A stretch of DNA of 64,000 bases from Selaginella moellendorffii (Eukaryota > Streptophyta > Lycopodiopsida > Selaginellales > Selaginellaceae): positions 427,340-491,339 of the forward strand of contig NW_003314326.1 of NCBI RefSeq assembly GCF_000143415.4, given 5' to 3'. Made by a program: the position numbers and the translations under genes. Below are positions 1 through 10,373 of the stretch, in pieces. The first letter of the stretch is position 1. Every line of letters starts with the position of its first letter. The notes under the pieces were generated by a model that saw only the letters and a program-made list of their open reading frames with translations, was not told the origin of the DNA and did not search any database.

Positions 1-121
1 TGCCTTTTAGATTTTGCCCCAAATCGATTATCCTTTCAGGTATCATCACAACTGTTGAAACACGACTCTCTCCGTCGAATCGTCTCGACTTAGACGACCT
101 TGTTTTATCAGCGATTCGAAG

Positions 122-589
122 ATGTTTGATGTTTCCAACCTTCGTTTTTCCTGCTCTGGAAGGGATCACAAGCTTGATCAATCGACAGCGAGGTACCTCA
201 TGCGCTATCCCGGCATTCGAGAGCCGAGTACGAACCTGAATATGTTGCGAGTAAGCTTTGCATTTGCTCGTGCCTCAATCGATGGATTTGTTTGTTGTTG
301 GCGATTCAGGAGCAACGAACACACGAAGCTCAACCTCGAGAAGCTCCAAGCTTTGGATGACAGCAACAGGTACTTCGATCAATCGGCAGCAACAGTGATC
401 ACAAGGTACCTCCAGTTCTTAAGGTCCTTCACTTTCTTTATCGGTCTTCAATGCTGTAGAAGTTTGCACTGTTTTTTGTTTTCAGCAGGGGTGATTCGAG
501 AGGGAAAAAAGGAGCAGCGCAAGATCACGCCGAAGGTCAGTGATGCTGCTTGTCTTCAAGGCCTCGAATGTGGACATGAATTCGTATGA
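122..589 (+). CDS. Hypothetical multi-exon gene, model uncertain
   Basis: An ATG at 122 opens a frame to 589 that I do not recognise. Several exon-like blocks with GT/AG edges follow to about 890, and one reads IDRDGDVYGSLLEQ, which has a loose EF-hand-like acidic loop. I could not chain the blocks without a stop: splicing at 250/310 brings a stop into frame. A stretch near 166-200 (GATCAA, ACAGCGAGGTACCTC) is partly repeated near 377-412. The real gene may start left of the window or may be decayed. The frame to 589 is only the part that is certainly open. Confidence 0.22.
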   Translation: MFDVSNLRFSCSGRDHKLDQSTARYLMRYPGIREPSTNLNMLRVSFAFARASIDGFVCCWRFRSNEHTKLNLEKLQALDDSNRYFDQSAATVITRYLQFLRSFTFFIGLQCCRSLHCFLFSAGVIREGKKEQRKITPKVSDAACLQGLECGHEFV

Positions 590-1072
590 ACAGGTAGCGC
601 TGTTAACGAAATTCCTTTCCTCTGTTTTATGCTAGTTTCACAGAATGGAGCTGGGTTAATTACAGCTAAGCTGGATTACTCAATAAGCGAAATGGATGGT
701 AAGTTGCTGATTAGCTAGAGGGTTTTACAGGCAATTGACAGGGACGGTGATGTATATGGAAGCCTATTGGAACAGGTATGAGCTTTGAGAGGAATGTGCA
801 TTGTTTTCTCATTTCTTTCTTTTTCTAGGCCGCGGCTGTGCTCAGCATTCACAAGAATTTCGATCGAGAGGGCAACTCGAGGTTTCTCTCCTTTTTTTTT
901 TCTCGTCCTAGCTCTGATTGTTCTTGTTTGTCAACCACGAACTTCGGCCAACCAGACCTAAGTTCAGTAAGTCAGCTTCTCCCTTTTAGCCATTAGATAT
1001 TTGCCATCCGACGGCTAGAAATGCCCTAAGTTTTGAAAGGGGGATTTCAGCCCTAAATCCCCGAGGGAGACG
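590..1072. other. Spacer with exon-like blocks, then promoter of copy A
   Basis: Exon-like blocks continue to about 890. From about 1020 the sequence (ATGCCCTAAGTTTTGAAA, then GGGGATTTCAG) is repeated just upstream of copy B at 2514-2543, so the duplicated unit includes at least 50 bp of leader. Copy A carries 19 extra bases (CCCTAAATCCCCGAGGGAG) between this block and its ATG. No other gene is visible. Confidence 0.4.
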
Positions 1073-2177
1073 ATGGACAAGCGACGCAACGCCGCCGATT
1101 CAAGACTGGAGATTTACGGTGAGCTAGGAATGAAGCGCGATGAGCGCCTCACTCTCGACTTCGTGGGTCACACGTTCGTGGTTATGGACACGCACGAGGA
1201 CAAGATCCTGTTCGTCCGCGACCGCATTCGCGAACGCTTCCACAGTTATGTCATCTTTTGTAACACAGCTGATTCGGTGGCGCTCGTCTCCAGCGCCCTC
1301 CTCTCTCCAGCGAATGACATGAAATACAATCCTTTCGACACCTTTCTTGCCGGTGACGAGTACAAGTTTCGTCGGAGACCGCGAGCGCTGGTTACAAACA
1401 GCGATCTCAGGTAGACAAAATTGAATTTTTGTGACTCTTACGTTTGTTTCTCTCAGGGACGAGCGGCTGTTTGATGATCTCGACGGGAATCTGGTGGTAA
1501 ACTATGACATCCCAGACGATCTGGCGACGTATTACTACCGTGCTGCAAGAGTTCATCACGACTGTCGCTCCAAAGCAGTTGTTAATCTTGTTTTCAAAGA
1601 AGAGTTGCACAAGCTGATGCGTCACGAGGAGCTGCTGCGGCTGGAGATCTTGCCTAGCCGTCTTATCAATGTTCACATCGACTGGGAGTACGTATTTGTA
1701 TAAACCTCTTTCTTCTCTTTGTTCTTGACAAGCTTTTGCTCGATCGCGTAGTGATCCACCATTAGAAAGAGGCTCACTTACACAGCTCCAAGTCGCGGCT
1801 GGACGAGTGAGCATGGATGAATATCGCAGGTTTGACGAAACAAGGGGGTAAGAAAGTAAAATCTTTTCAAGTAAAGAAACTCAACCTCTTGGTCTCAGGG
1901 AAGAAAGACCCAGGCGGACGGATGCGGCGGGAAGGCAAGCATTAATACTTTTCGTGTCTCTGACTGTTTTTTCTATCTCAGGGTCTCCTTGAAGGTGCCA
2001 TGGTTTCACATCGAGGATCTAATCAAGCAGCCAAAAGCACGAAGCAAGAAAGTTATCGAGCCCCCAAAGCGAGAAAGCAAGAAAAGAAAGGCAGTGGACA
2101 CTACTATCGAGCCCCCAAAGCGTTCTCGTTTGTTGCATAGTCTCTTGGCATGGTTTGGTTATCCCGACTGTATATAA
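1073..2177 (+). CDS. Degenerate DEAD-box helicase RecA2-only protein, copy A
   Basis: Five exons: 1073-1410, 1457-1687, 1752-1847, 1899-1934 and 1982-2177, sum 897 nt, 298 aa. The frame stays open across all joins. The first 190 residues match the second RecA lobe of eIF4A/UAP56-type DEAD-box helicases in order: VIFCNT (motif IV region), RALVTNSDL (the LISTD region), NLVVNYDIPDDLATYYYRAARV (read in two parts: NLVVNYDIP then DDLATYYYRAARV, the motif V-VI region), then KAVVNLVF. Motif VI HRxGRxxR has become YRAARVHH, so the arginines needed for ATP hydrolysis are lost. There is no RecA1 lobe, so no Walker A or DEAD box. The C-terminus is a basic tail with repeated IEPPKR and KKRKA blocks, probably nuclear-targeting. 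Intron 4 starts with GC. An RNA- or protein-binding role is inference. Confidence 0.72.
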
Positions 2178-2329
2178 AGTGATCTTTTCCGTGATCGATG
2201 AAACTTTTAAAAGTTTCTTGTGGTTCATGGAAAAGATCTTCAGGCAAAGAAAGGTGAGATCTTTCCTAAATTCTTATAGCTCGAGCTAAACTTCTTAATT
2301 TTGCATAGGAGATTCATTGCTCTAATCCT

Positions 2330-2470
2330 TCAATTCTAGTATTTCCTGATGTCAGGATGTATGAGAGAAGCACAATACGCTTACGAAGTGTTTGCTGCGT
2401 TGAATCCTTGCAAGTCAAAAATCCTAAGGATTCGATTCCACCAGGAGGAAGATTTTGTAGAGCCTTTTCG
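2330..2470 (-). pseudogene. CRAL-TRIO gene fragment downstream of copy A
   Basis: About 85 bp (2383-2465) matches 22125-22205, inside the exon of the intact CRAL-TRIO gene that encodes [20 protein letters not shown] on the minus strand. The preceding TATTTCCTGA-type sequence matches the end of the same gene. The exons in between are missing and the frame is broken. It sits after copy A as the intact gene sits after copy C, so it is a remnant of the same duplicated block. Confidence 0.65.
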
Positions 2471-2546
2471 ACTAGATGCACTGAGTTTTAAAAACCCCTA
2501 GATCATTATGACTATGCCCTAAGTTTTGAAACGGGGATTTCAGACG

Positions 2547-3639
2547 ATGGACAAGCGACGCACCGCCGCGGATTCAAGGCTTGAGATTTACGGTGAGCTA
2601 GGAATGAAGCGCGATGAGCGCCTCACTCTCGACTTCGTGGGTCACACGTTCGTGGTTATGGACACGCACGAGGAGAAGATCCTGTACGTCCGCGACCGCA
2701 TTCGCGAACGCTTCCACAGCTATGTCATCTTTTGTAACACCGCTGACTCGGTGGCACTCGTCTCCAGCGCTCTCCTCTCTCCAGCGAATGACATGAAATA
2801 CAATCCTTTCGACACTTTTCTTGCCGGTGACGAGTACAAGTTTCCTCGGAGACCGCGAGCGCTGGTTACAAACAGCGATCTCAGGTAGAAAAAATTGAAT
2901 TTTTGTCACTCTTACGTTTGTCTCTCTCAGGGACGAGCGGCTGTTTGATGATCTCAGAGGGAATCTGGTGGTAAACTATGACGTCCCAGACGATCTAGCG
3001 ACGTATTACTACCGTGCTGCAAGAGTTCATAACCGCTGTTCCTCCAAAGCAGTTGTTAATCTTGTATTCAAGGAGGAGCTGCAAAAGCTGATGCGTTACG
3101 AGGAGCTGCTGCGGCTGGAGATCTTGCCTAGCCGTCTTATCAAGCTTCACATCTACTGGGAGTACGTATTTTTACAGTCCTCTTTCTTCTCTTTGTTCTT
3201 GACAGGTTTTTGTAGTGATCCACCCTTGGAAAAAGGCTCACTTACACAGCTTCAAGTCGCGGCTGGACGAGTGAGCATGGATGAGTATCGCAGGTTTGAC
3301 GAAACAAGAGGGTAAGAATGTAAAATCTTTTCGAGTGTAGAAACTCACCCTGTGGGTCTCAGGGAAGAAAGACGTAGGGAGAAGGCTCAGCGGATGGAGG
3401 GAAGGCAAGCATTAATACTTTTCGTGTCTCTGACTGTGTTTCTCTATCTCAGGGTCTCCTTGAAGTTGCCATGGTCTGACATCGAGAATCTAATCGTGCA
3501 GCCAAAGGCACGAAGCAAGAAAGTGGACACTATCGAGCCCCCGAAGCGAGGAAGCAAGAAAAGAAAGGCAGTGGACACTATCGAGCCGCCAAAGCGTCCT
3601 CGTTTGTTGCATAGTTTTTTGTCATGGTTTGGACTGTAA
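2547..3639 (+). CDS. Degenerate DEAD-box helicase RecA2-only protein, copy B
   Basis: Five exons: 2547-2884, 2931-3161, 3216-3311, 3363-3404 and 3453-3639, sum 894 nt, 297 aa. Introns are 46, 54, 51 and 48 bp. It is very close to copy A and has the same RecA2-like core (VIFCNT, VTNSDLRDERLFDDL, VVNYDVPDDLATYYYRAARV) and loss of the motif VI arginines. The tail carries two clean repeats of IEPPKRGSKKRKAVDT-like sequence followed by LLHSFLSWFGL. Intron 4 has a GC donor and no in-frame stop, so retention would insert 16 hydrophobic residues (QALILFVSLTVFLYLR) without breaking the frame. It is a tandem duplicate of A, with the starts about 1.5 kb apart. Confidence 0.75.
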
Positions 3640-3836
3640 AAGAGGAACGTACACCTCACTGTATATTTCCATGATCCAGGGGAACTTTTAAAAGTTCTTA
3701 ATGTGAAAAAGAATCATCTTTCCCAAATTTTCTTATAGTCAATATGCTCGAGCTAAACTTCTTTGCATAAGCATTCATATATTCAACTTGCCACCATCTA
3801 GTGCTCCCTTCAATCCTAAGATGATTGAAAGAACTA

Positions 3837-4085
3837 CTATTTCCTGAAGTTGAGAGGGACTGTGTCCGGGGTAAAGTAGTCTCTATGAGGTGTACGAAAG
3901 TACAAATCCTACGCAAGGTCGACTAGCTCTTTGTGGATCGAGAAGCTAATGCTGCTAGGCGAGTAAAGGCTTGACAAGCATCCAGACCGGTTGGAAAATA
4001 AATGGTGCATTAACAAATAGCATTTTTGCTATCAGGTAGTAACAGTAAAAGATGTCAATCTTGCATGAAGAGCAAGATCTTCCCT
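3837..4085 (-). pseudogene. CRAL-TRIO 3' exon pseudogene downstream of copy B
   Basis: The minus strand matches the last exons of the gene at 21775-22884. It includes a block reading [17 protein letters not shown] (intact gene: [17 protein letters not shown]) and the terminal TTTCCTGAAGT block with a TAG at the equivalent place. The terminal exon is shortened and the upstream exons are missing. 3655-3836 also resembles 21630-21774, so the duplication covered the spacer. Confidence 0.7.
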
Positions 4086-5387
4086 CTCTTCCTCCTTGAG
4101 CACTCAAATGTGGAGGGAGGACCAAACTGGAAGTAAAACTATCAACATGGTGCTCATAGTGGTTGTATAGGAAAATCCTCACCCACGACTAGCCATGTTG
4201 CAGCCGTGCTGCTGCCCGCGATTGGGATGTGAATATTCACGTGATGACGGTCCTGAGGATGGAGTTTGCTGCGTATCACTTGTCCGGAGGTGGTGTGGCG
4301 AAACCACCACAACTATTATCATGACGTTTCCTCAGAAATTAGCTGTAATGCAAAGGGTCTGACTGCCCAGAATTCAGCCAAGAGCCAGGCATGCTACGAG
4401 CAACACATAAGGAATTCGATGTACTTAGCAGCTGCACTGTCTTTGTATGTCGCGAGTGATCTCTCCGAAAAAGGCAGTGGGTCTGTAGCGAGTTTTACGG
4501 TCAGTCGGTCATCACCTCTCTCTGTTGTAGAAAAATGAGGTGATAGCGAATTGCATTTCTAATCGCACCAGATTGGAGATGCCTGCATCGAACCACTAGA
4601 CTCCAAGTTTGAAGCCACACCTGAATAAACTCATCTCCAATTCCAAGCTTTATGATCCGGTTGATTCATGCGCATATGTCCTCGGAATCCTGCTCGATCG
4701 GACCAACCCATCACTCCAACATCGATTGGCATAGTGTTGCATTGCGACATCCCAAAGATGTTCAAATTTAATGTGTGGCACCACTGATGTTCTGTTAGAT
4801 AATGTGACCATCATCGTCATAGCGTTATATAAATTCTTCAAATGAGAGTTCTACAATGTTGGAGGTGGTTTTAAGGTTCCCAAGCATGAACCACATCTAC
4901 TTGGTGATAGATTAACTCATGGTGGCAGTGTAGCTTGTAGATTTTGTTCTTGGTTTCTAGTTCCATGTCCTATGTTTCATAATTTTCTTGGAATTATGTG
5001 ATTGTGTATTTTTGCAGAGAGAGCTCTATATAGCACTTTGTAGAGCTGCTCAAAATCCCATGGCTCGATCAACACCTAGTTTATAGAGTGTTTAAGAATA
5101 TCGAAAGCTAAATTACATTTAATTATATTGGTAAAAGTCAAAATTTTAAAACCTTATGATTATATTATAATTTTCAAAAGCAAAACTAGTGGATATATGG
5201 ATATTCTAGGATATTTTACTATCTAATAGTTGTTATTTATATAGGTTAATTTTGTATTTATAATTTATAAATTCCCTAGTATATTCTTGTTCATTTGTTG
5301 ATGAATCTTAATTTATAAATTATAAATATTTTTATAATTATTAATCAATTAGATTATACAATAATACTAAACAAGAATAACACTATA
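4086..5387. other. Gene-poor spacer
   Basis: Mixed composition that becomes strongly AT-rich after about 5090. Only short open frames occur on either strand, and I recognise none of them. I see no RNA gene and no tandem repeat here. It ends at the left LTR of the Gypsy element. Confidence 0.4.
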
Positions 5388-5561
5388 TGAGGGCCAAATG
5401 TACAGTTACGATGCCGTATACTAATATTAGCATAGTGGGATTTTGGTAATTGTCAAATTGGTTTCAATCTGGACCACTCACTCTTATATATAAGCTAGGG
5501 TTTTTGGGCTAATTGATATGCAAATTTTTTGTATTCCCTTTCCATATTCCAAACATTCACA
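5388..5561 (+). repeat. 5' LTR, 174 bp
   Basis: Begins TGAGGGCCAAATGTACAG and ends CCAAACATTCACA. It contains TATATATAAGCTAGGG, a likely TATA region shared with the right LTR. Length equals the 3' LTR. Confidence 0.88.
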
Positions 5562-5795
5562 TTGGTGGAGGTGAGGGGCACCTTTGATTGTCCCTAAGGA
5601 GTGTTTGGATTTGGGATTTTGGTTTAGATCTAATTTTTGCATCGTCTACATCTAGCTTTTTCCATTTCCTTTTTTTTGTTCTTTCCTTTCAGAATTTTGG
5701 TTTAGATTTAGCTTTTTGCATTGTTTAGATCTACCATTTCCTTCTAGCTTTTTTGTCATTTCTCTTCTTTTGCTCTTTCTTTTTTGTTCACCTTC

Positions 5796-6500
5796 ATGAC
5801 AGATCAACAATCTCCTCCTTTGACTTTGGAGCAGCAATTGATACAATTACTTGATGCTATACGCTTGCAATTGAACAACCAAACTCAATTCATGGTGGCA
5901 TTTATGACACATGGTCCAACTCCTCTTGCTCTTGGTGTCAATCCTCGTGTTCGGCTGGAGTTTTTTCGCGGGAATCCTGGGGATGATGTGTATCATTGGT
6001 TTGATCACTTCACGATGATTGCCACATATCATTCTTGGGATGATGCTCGACGTTTACGTGAGTTTCCCATGTGTTTCCAAGGGACGGCGTTGCAATGGTA
6101 CAATGGTTTAAGCGTAACCACTCATGGGGATTGGAGTATTCTTTTGGACGTCTTCAAATGCGCCTTCGAACATGCTGACAATTGTGATGATGCCTTCCAA
6201 CAATTGCATCATCTTCACCAAGGGCCATATGAGTTGGTAATGCAATTTGGTGTTCGTTTCTGAAGTCTTTTGCTTCGTGCAAAGCTAAATATGTCGGAGT
6301 GGATTAAGCTAGGAATGTTGTGGCCAGCACTTCATCAAAATCTTGTCATACTTGTGCAAGCACTTGCTCCCGCCACCCTTGATGATGCTCTTTGCTTGGC
6401 ACAACATTATGAGACGTTGCCTCTTCCACTTCTCGCTGCATGTCCTTTAGCTCCACTTCTTATGGGTGATGGTTTTGTTCCAATGGAGGTTGCTGCTTGA
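5796..6500 (+). pseudogene. Retrotransposon gag, broken
   Basis: From the ATG at 5796 the frame reads a plant retrotransposon gag domain: RLEFFRGNPGDDVYHWFDHF, then RLREFPMCFQGTALQWYNGL. It stops at 6263 and continues as a second open piece at 6270-6500 after a shift. In the family this is the capsid precursor. The zinc-knuckle region that should follow (about 6470-6740) is only faintly readable. Not functional. Confidence 0.78.
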
Positions 6501-6745
6501 GTCCAAGGACAAGGGCAAGGACATGGTCATGGCCATGATGTTCGCTGTTGAATGTGTGATAAAGTTGGTCATACTTATCAGCGTTGTCGGCGTTTTCCGA
6601 ATTAGCAACCTCCATTTCTTGGGTGGAGACCTTGGTGTCAGCAACGTCTCATTGGTGTTGCTGCAGTGGAAGGTCAGGACACTAAGCTACATCTGGGAAA
6701 CAAAGAGTCGCACGAGTAACAGAGGGACCTTGCACGAATAAGTTA

Positions 6746-8872
6746 GTGACCCCTCCATTTTTTTTTCAGGAGTATCATCAAGGGGTTCATTCGGCACCGG
6801 TTCATCTAATGTTTATTTTCCAAGCTTGTTTTTATAACAAGAGGTCTCCTATTATTCTCTCCATGTTGGTTGATACAAATTTGAGTTTATCTTTTATTGC
6901 TCGACCTGTTACCACACGTTGCCGTCTACACTTGCGTCGTGCAGTGGAACCAGTTTTCATTCTTTATGGCAACAGATGTACACATGTATGTGTATAAGAT
7001 GAAGCAGACCTGGTTGTGCGTGTGGGCGATCTCGAGCTTGAGTTGCAGTCATTTCAGGTGGTGCTGAGTCAAGCTTTTGACCTCATTCTTGGTATGGATT
7101 GATTGCAGCACAATCATGCCAAGTGTGACTTTAAAGCTTTTTTCCCTTGTCTCATACTTCCTTATGTTTCATCTATTCCTCTCACTTTCATACTTCTTCG
7201 TCCCTTTACTTCTACCTCTGCTTCCATTACTTTTGATCCCCAATTATTTCCTCTTATGTTTCTATATTGTTCTGCTCTTTCCTTTTCCGATCCCTCTAAC
7301 AATCTTTATGTTGCAGCGGTTGACCAACTCATGAAGGAGTATTTTGATCTTTTTGAATTTGACTTATCGTCTAGGGCCACGATTACCACATGTCATCCAA
7401 TTCCAATTGGGGATGCTCGTCCAATTAAGGTTCTTATTCATCGTCAATCACCCAAGGAGATCAAGATTTTACATGCAAATGTTAAGGAAATGATAGAGAA
7501 GGGTGTTATTTAGAAGTCATGGAGTCCTTGGGCATGTGAACCTCATCTTATGACGAAGCCTGATAGGAGTATTTGTTTCTGCATTGACTATCGTCCGTTA
7601 AACAAAGTGACGATCCTAGATGTGTACCCTCTTCCTCACACTGCTGATCTCTTGGATCATCTGGGGCGAAGTCGTTGGTTCACCAAGCTAGATTTTGCTT
7701 TTGGGTACTAGCAAGTATTGATGGCCAAAGAAGATATTCCTAAAACTGTTTTTCGTACATCATTTGGTTTGTATGAGTTCTTGGTGATGCCGTTTGGTTT
7801 GAACAATGCTCCAGCAACTTTTCAGTAAATGATAGATGAGGTTTTTTGTGATATGCCGGAAGTGACTACTAACTTCATTGATGATGTCTTGATCCACTCG
7901 AAGGGGATGTGGGAGGAGCATGTTTGTGATGTTTGTAAAGTGTTGGATCGGCTACAAGATATTGGTTTAAAGTTGAAGCAGTCGAAGTGCGTATTTGGGT
8001 CCAAGGACACAACTTATCTTGGGTATTGTATTTCTTGTGAAGGTTTGCAAGTTGATCTTGACAAACTTGTGGCTATTCTAAAGTTCCCTACTCCAAAGTG
8101 TGTGAATGATGTGCAACACTTCTTAGGCAAGGCGCAATATCTTGGTCTTTTTATAGATTATTTTTCTGATCGCACAACACCATTGCAAACGTTGTTGAAG
8201 TCATTAACGTCATTTTTCATTTGGTCTTTGGATTGTGAGTGGGCGTTCGTGGATCTCAAAAAGATATTGATGACTCCTCCAGTTTTGGCATATTTTGACT
8301 ACACTCGACCTTTTATTTTGCACATGGATGCTTTTGACATAGGTCTTGGAGTTGTGTTAATGCAAGAGAGCTCGAGTGTGCCTGGTCAGCACCATCCCAT
8401 TGCGCATATAAACTGTATATTACAACCAATGGAGATGAACTACTTCACGACAGAGAAGGAGTGTTTAGCAGCAGTCTGGGGTTTTGATAAGCTTCATGCA
8501 TATCTACATGGTTCTCAAATGTTACTTGAAGGTGATCATGCTACTGTTACTTCATTATTGAAGTGGAAGAACTTGGTTGGTCGTACTGCTCGATGGGCTT
8601 TGAAGCTTCAGATAAATGACTTTGATGTTGTTCATCGCCCAGGGAGTTCTATGGCTGATGGTGATGCCCTTTCTCGAGCTTCTCTTTCTTCTCCACTATC
8701 TTCTCATGTTTTTGATGAGTTTGTTGTTCTAGCATCTGTGGATTTTCTAAATGAGGATTCTGTGCTGTTGGCAGTTGCTATACTTGACATTCAATGTCCA
8801 CAAGGTATAGAGCAAGATCTACCTTCTCTTGATGAGGTTCGCGAGGCTCAAAAGATTGAGCTGTGGATTTGA
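6746..8872 (+). pseudogene. Retrotransposon protease, reverse transcriptase and RNase H, broken
   Basis: A protease-like piece (SMLVDTNLSLSFIA) lies near 6860, with the catalytic DTG altered to DTN. From about 7320 a Gypsy reverse transcriptase is readable: the PLPHTADLLDHL region, the [21 protein letters not shown] block and the active site FIDDV near 7878. In-frame TAG/TAA stops interrupt it near 7511, 7709 and 7826. RNase H follows (FILHMDAFDIGLGVVL, YFTTEKECLAAVWGFDKL) and is open from 7829 to 8872. Several stops look like C-to-T changes of Gln or Arg codons. Not functional. Confidence 0.85.
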
Positions 8873-9059
8873 AGGCTTTGAGATGAGTTTAAGAATCCTG
8901 CATCACTTATTGATGACTTGCTTTTCGGCATTTACAATCTTAATATTGCCTTGAAGATGGCCTTCTTTATTTTATGGGGACAGATCCCGATGATCATTTA
9001 CGGTTGGTGGTGCCTTTTGTCTTTATTCCGCAGTTTCTTCATGCCTACCATGATTCTCC

Positions 9060-10120
9060 TGTTCTAAGTGGGCATATAGAACATTGTCATGTAACCGAGA
9101 TGCTACGCAAATCTTTCTATTAGCCGGAGATGCAATGTGATATTATCCGGTATGTGCGTAGCTGCGTTTGGTGCCAAGTTCGTAATACTCCCCTTCGTGC
9201 TGCGGAAGGATGGTTGGAGTCAATTGCAATTTCCTGTTTGTTTGAGTTGGTGGTGTTTGATCTTATGGGACCTTTTCTATGGTCGACTACTAGCAATGAG
9301 TATGTTATTATTGCTTTTGACTACGTGACTCGTTGGGTGGAAGTTGGTGCTCTTGCTAGTTCCTCTGCAACTGCTGTTGGATACTTCTTCCTCGAGTCAT
9401 GTTCCAGCATTCTTGTCAAGAGTGGATTCTTTTGGATAATAGTCCCGCATTTATAGCCGAAGCATTTCATATTTTGACGTCTCGGATGGGGATATGCTAC
9501 ACTTTCACGAGTGCTTATCATCCACAATCAGATGGTCTGGTGGAATGGCTCGTTCGGACATTCAAAGGGATGATTGCGAAGTATGTGAACTTTTAGCATT
9601 CGGATTAGGATGGTTATTTGCCGTCTCTTCGGTATACATATGTCATAGGGGTGCAGACTTCTGTTGGTGTTTCACCATATAAACTCCTATATGGTCATGA
9701 TCCAATACTACTAATAGAGCTGGGTTTACCTTCGCGATTGCCATGAGTTGCTGATGCTAAGTCGTGGGATCAGTATTTGACAAGCATTCTTCCACTTGTC
9801 CGAGAAAAGTTGCCGAACACTTAGGCTGCGTACAAGTGGGACAATAATGGCACTACAACTCCCATTATCGTCCACCTGTGGAGTTCAAAGTGGATGATTT
9901 AGTGTTAGTCCATTTTCCCCATCTTATGGTACGTGGTTTATCTAAGGAGCTCCTTGCACAATGGAAAGGACCGTATCGGGTGTTGTGGCAAGTTGGATCA
10001 CAAGTTTATGAGGTTCGACATGATGTTTAGCAAGCCGATCCTTCAAAGATTGTGCATGTGCAGCGGTTGAAACGCTTCGTACAAAGGGATCAAGAGTAGT
10101 TAATACCACCTATAGATCCG
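9060..10120 (+). pseudogene. Retrotransposon integrase, broken
   Basis: The HHCC zinc region is partly readable (CVWCQVRNTPLR near 9160). The catalytic core follows (VVFDLMGPFLWSTTSNEYVI, then SAYHPQSDGLVEWLVRTFKG near 9510-9570), with the first Asp and the final Glu of the catalytic triad visible but in different frames. Remnants of the C-terminal domain (FKVDDLVLVHFP) run to about 10080. Stops and shifts make it non-coding. Confidence 0.75.
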
Positions 10121-10199
10121 CCGATCATTCCTTTAGATCCCAGCCCGTTTACAAGAGAATCCTGATGGTCTTCCATTATTCCAAGAGAAGGGGATGATG

Positions 10200-10373
10200 T
10201 GAGGGCCAAGTGTACGGCTATGATGCTGTATACTAATATTAGTGTAATGGGATTTTGGTAGCCGTCGAATTGGTTTTAATTCGGACCTCTCACTCTTGTA
10301 TATAAGCTAGGGTTTTTGGGCTAATTGATATGCAGATTTTCTATATTCCCTTTCCATATTCCAAGCACTCACA
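10200..10373 (+). repeat. 3' LTR, 174 bp
   Basis: Begins TGAGGGCCAAGTGTACGG and ends CCAAGCACTCACA. It aligns end to end with the 5' LTR with scattered, mainly transition, differences. Confidence 0.88.

Larger units (their letters stand above)
5388..10373 (+). mobile_element. Decayed Ty3/Gypsy LTR retrotransposon
   Basis: Two LTRs of 174 bp (5388-5561 and 10200-10373) face the same way, both starting TGAGGGCCAA and ending TTCACA/CTCACA. Between them lie gag, protease, reverse transcriptase, RNase H and integrase in Ty3/Gypsy order, all broken by stops. A purine-rich tract (AGAGAAGGGGATGATG) directly precedes the right LTR, as expected for a polypurine tract. No good tRNA primer site is visible after the left LTR and no clean target-site duplication (left flank ACTATA, right flank ACTACT). 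The LTRs differ at many sites, so the copy is old. Confidence 0.9.

Noticed and set aside
1140-1322. 60-codon frame starting MSASLSTSW inside copy A (and the same in copy B)
   Set aside because: Overlaps the conserved RecA2-like frame; the matching ATG matters only in copy C, where a deletion joins it to the main frame.
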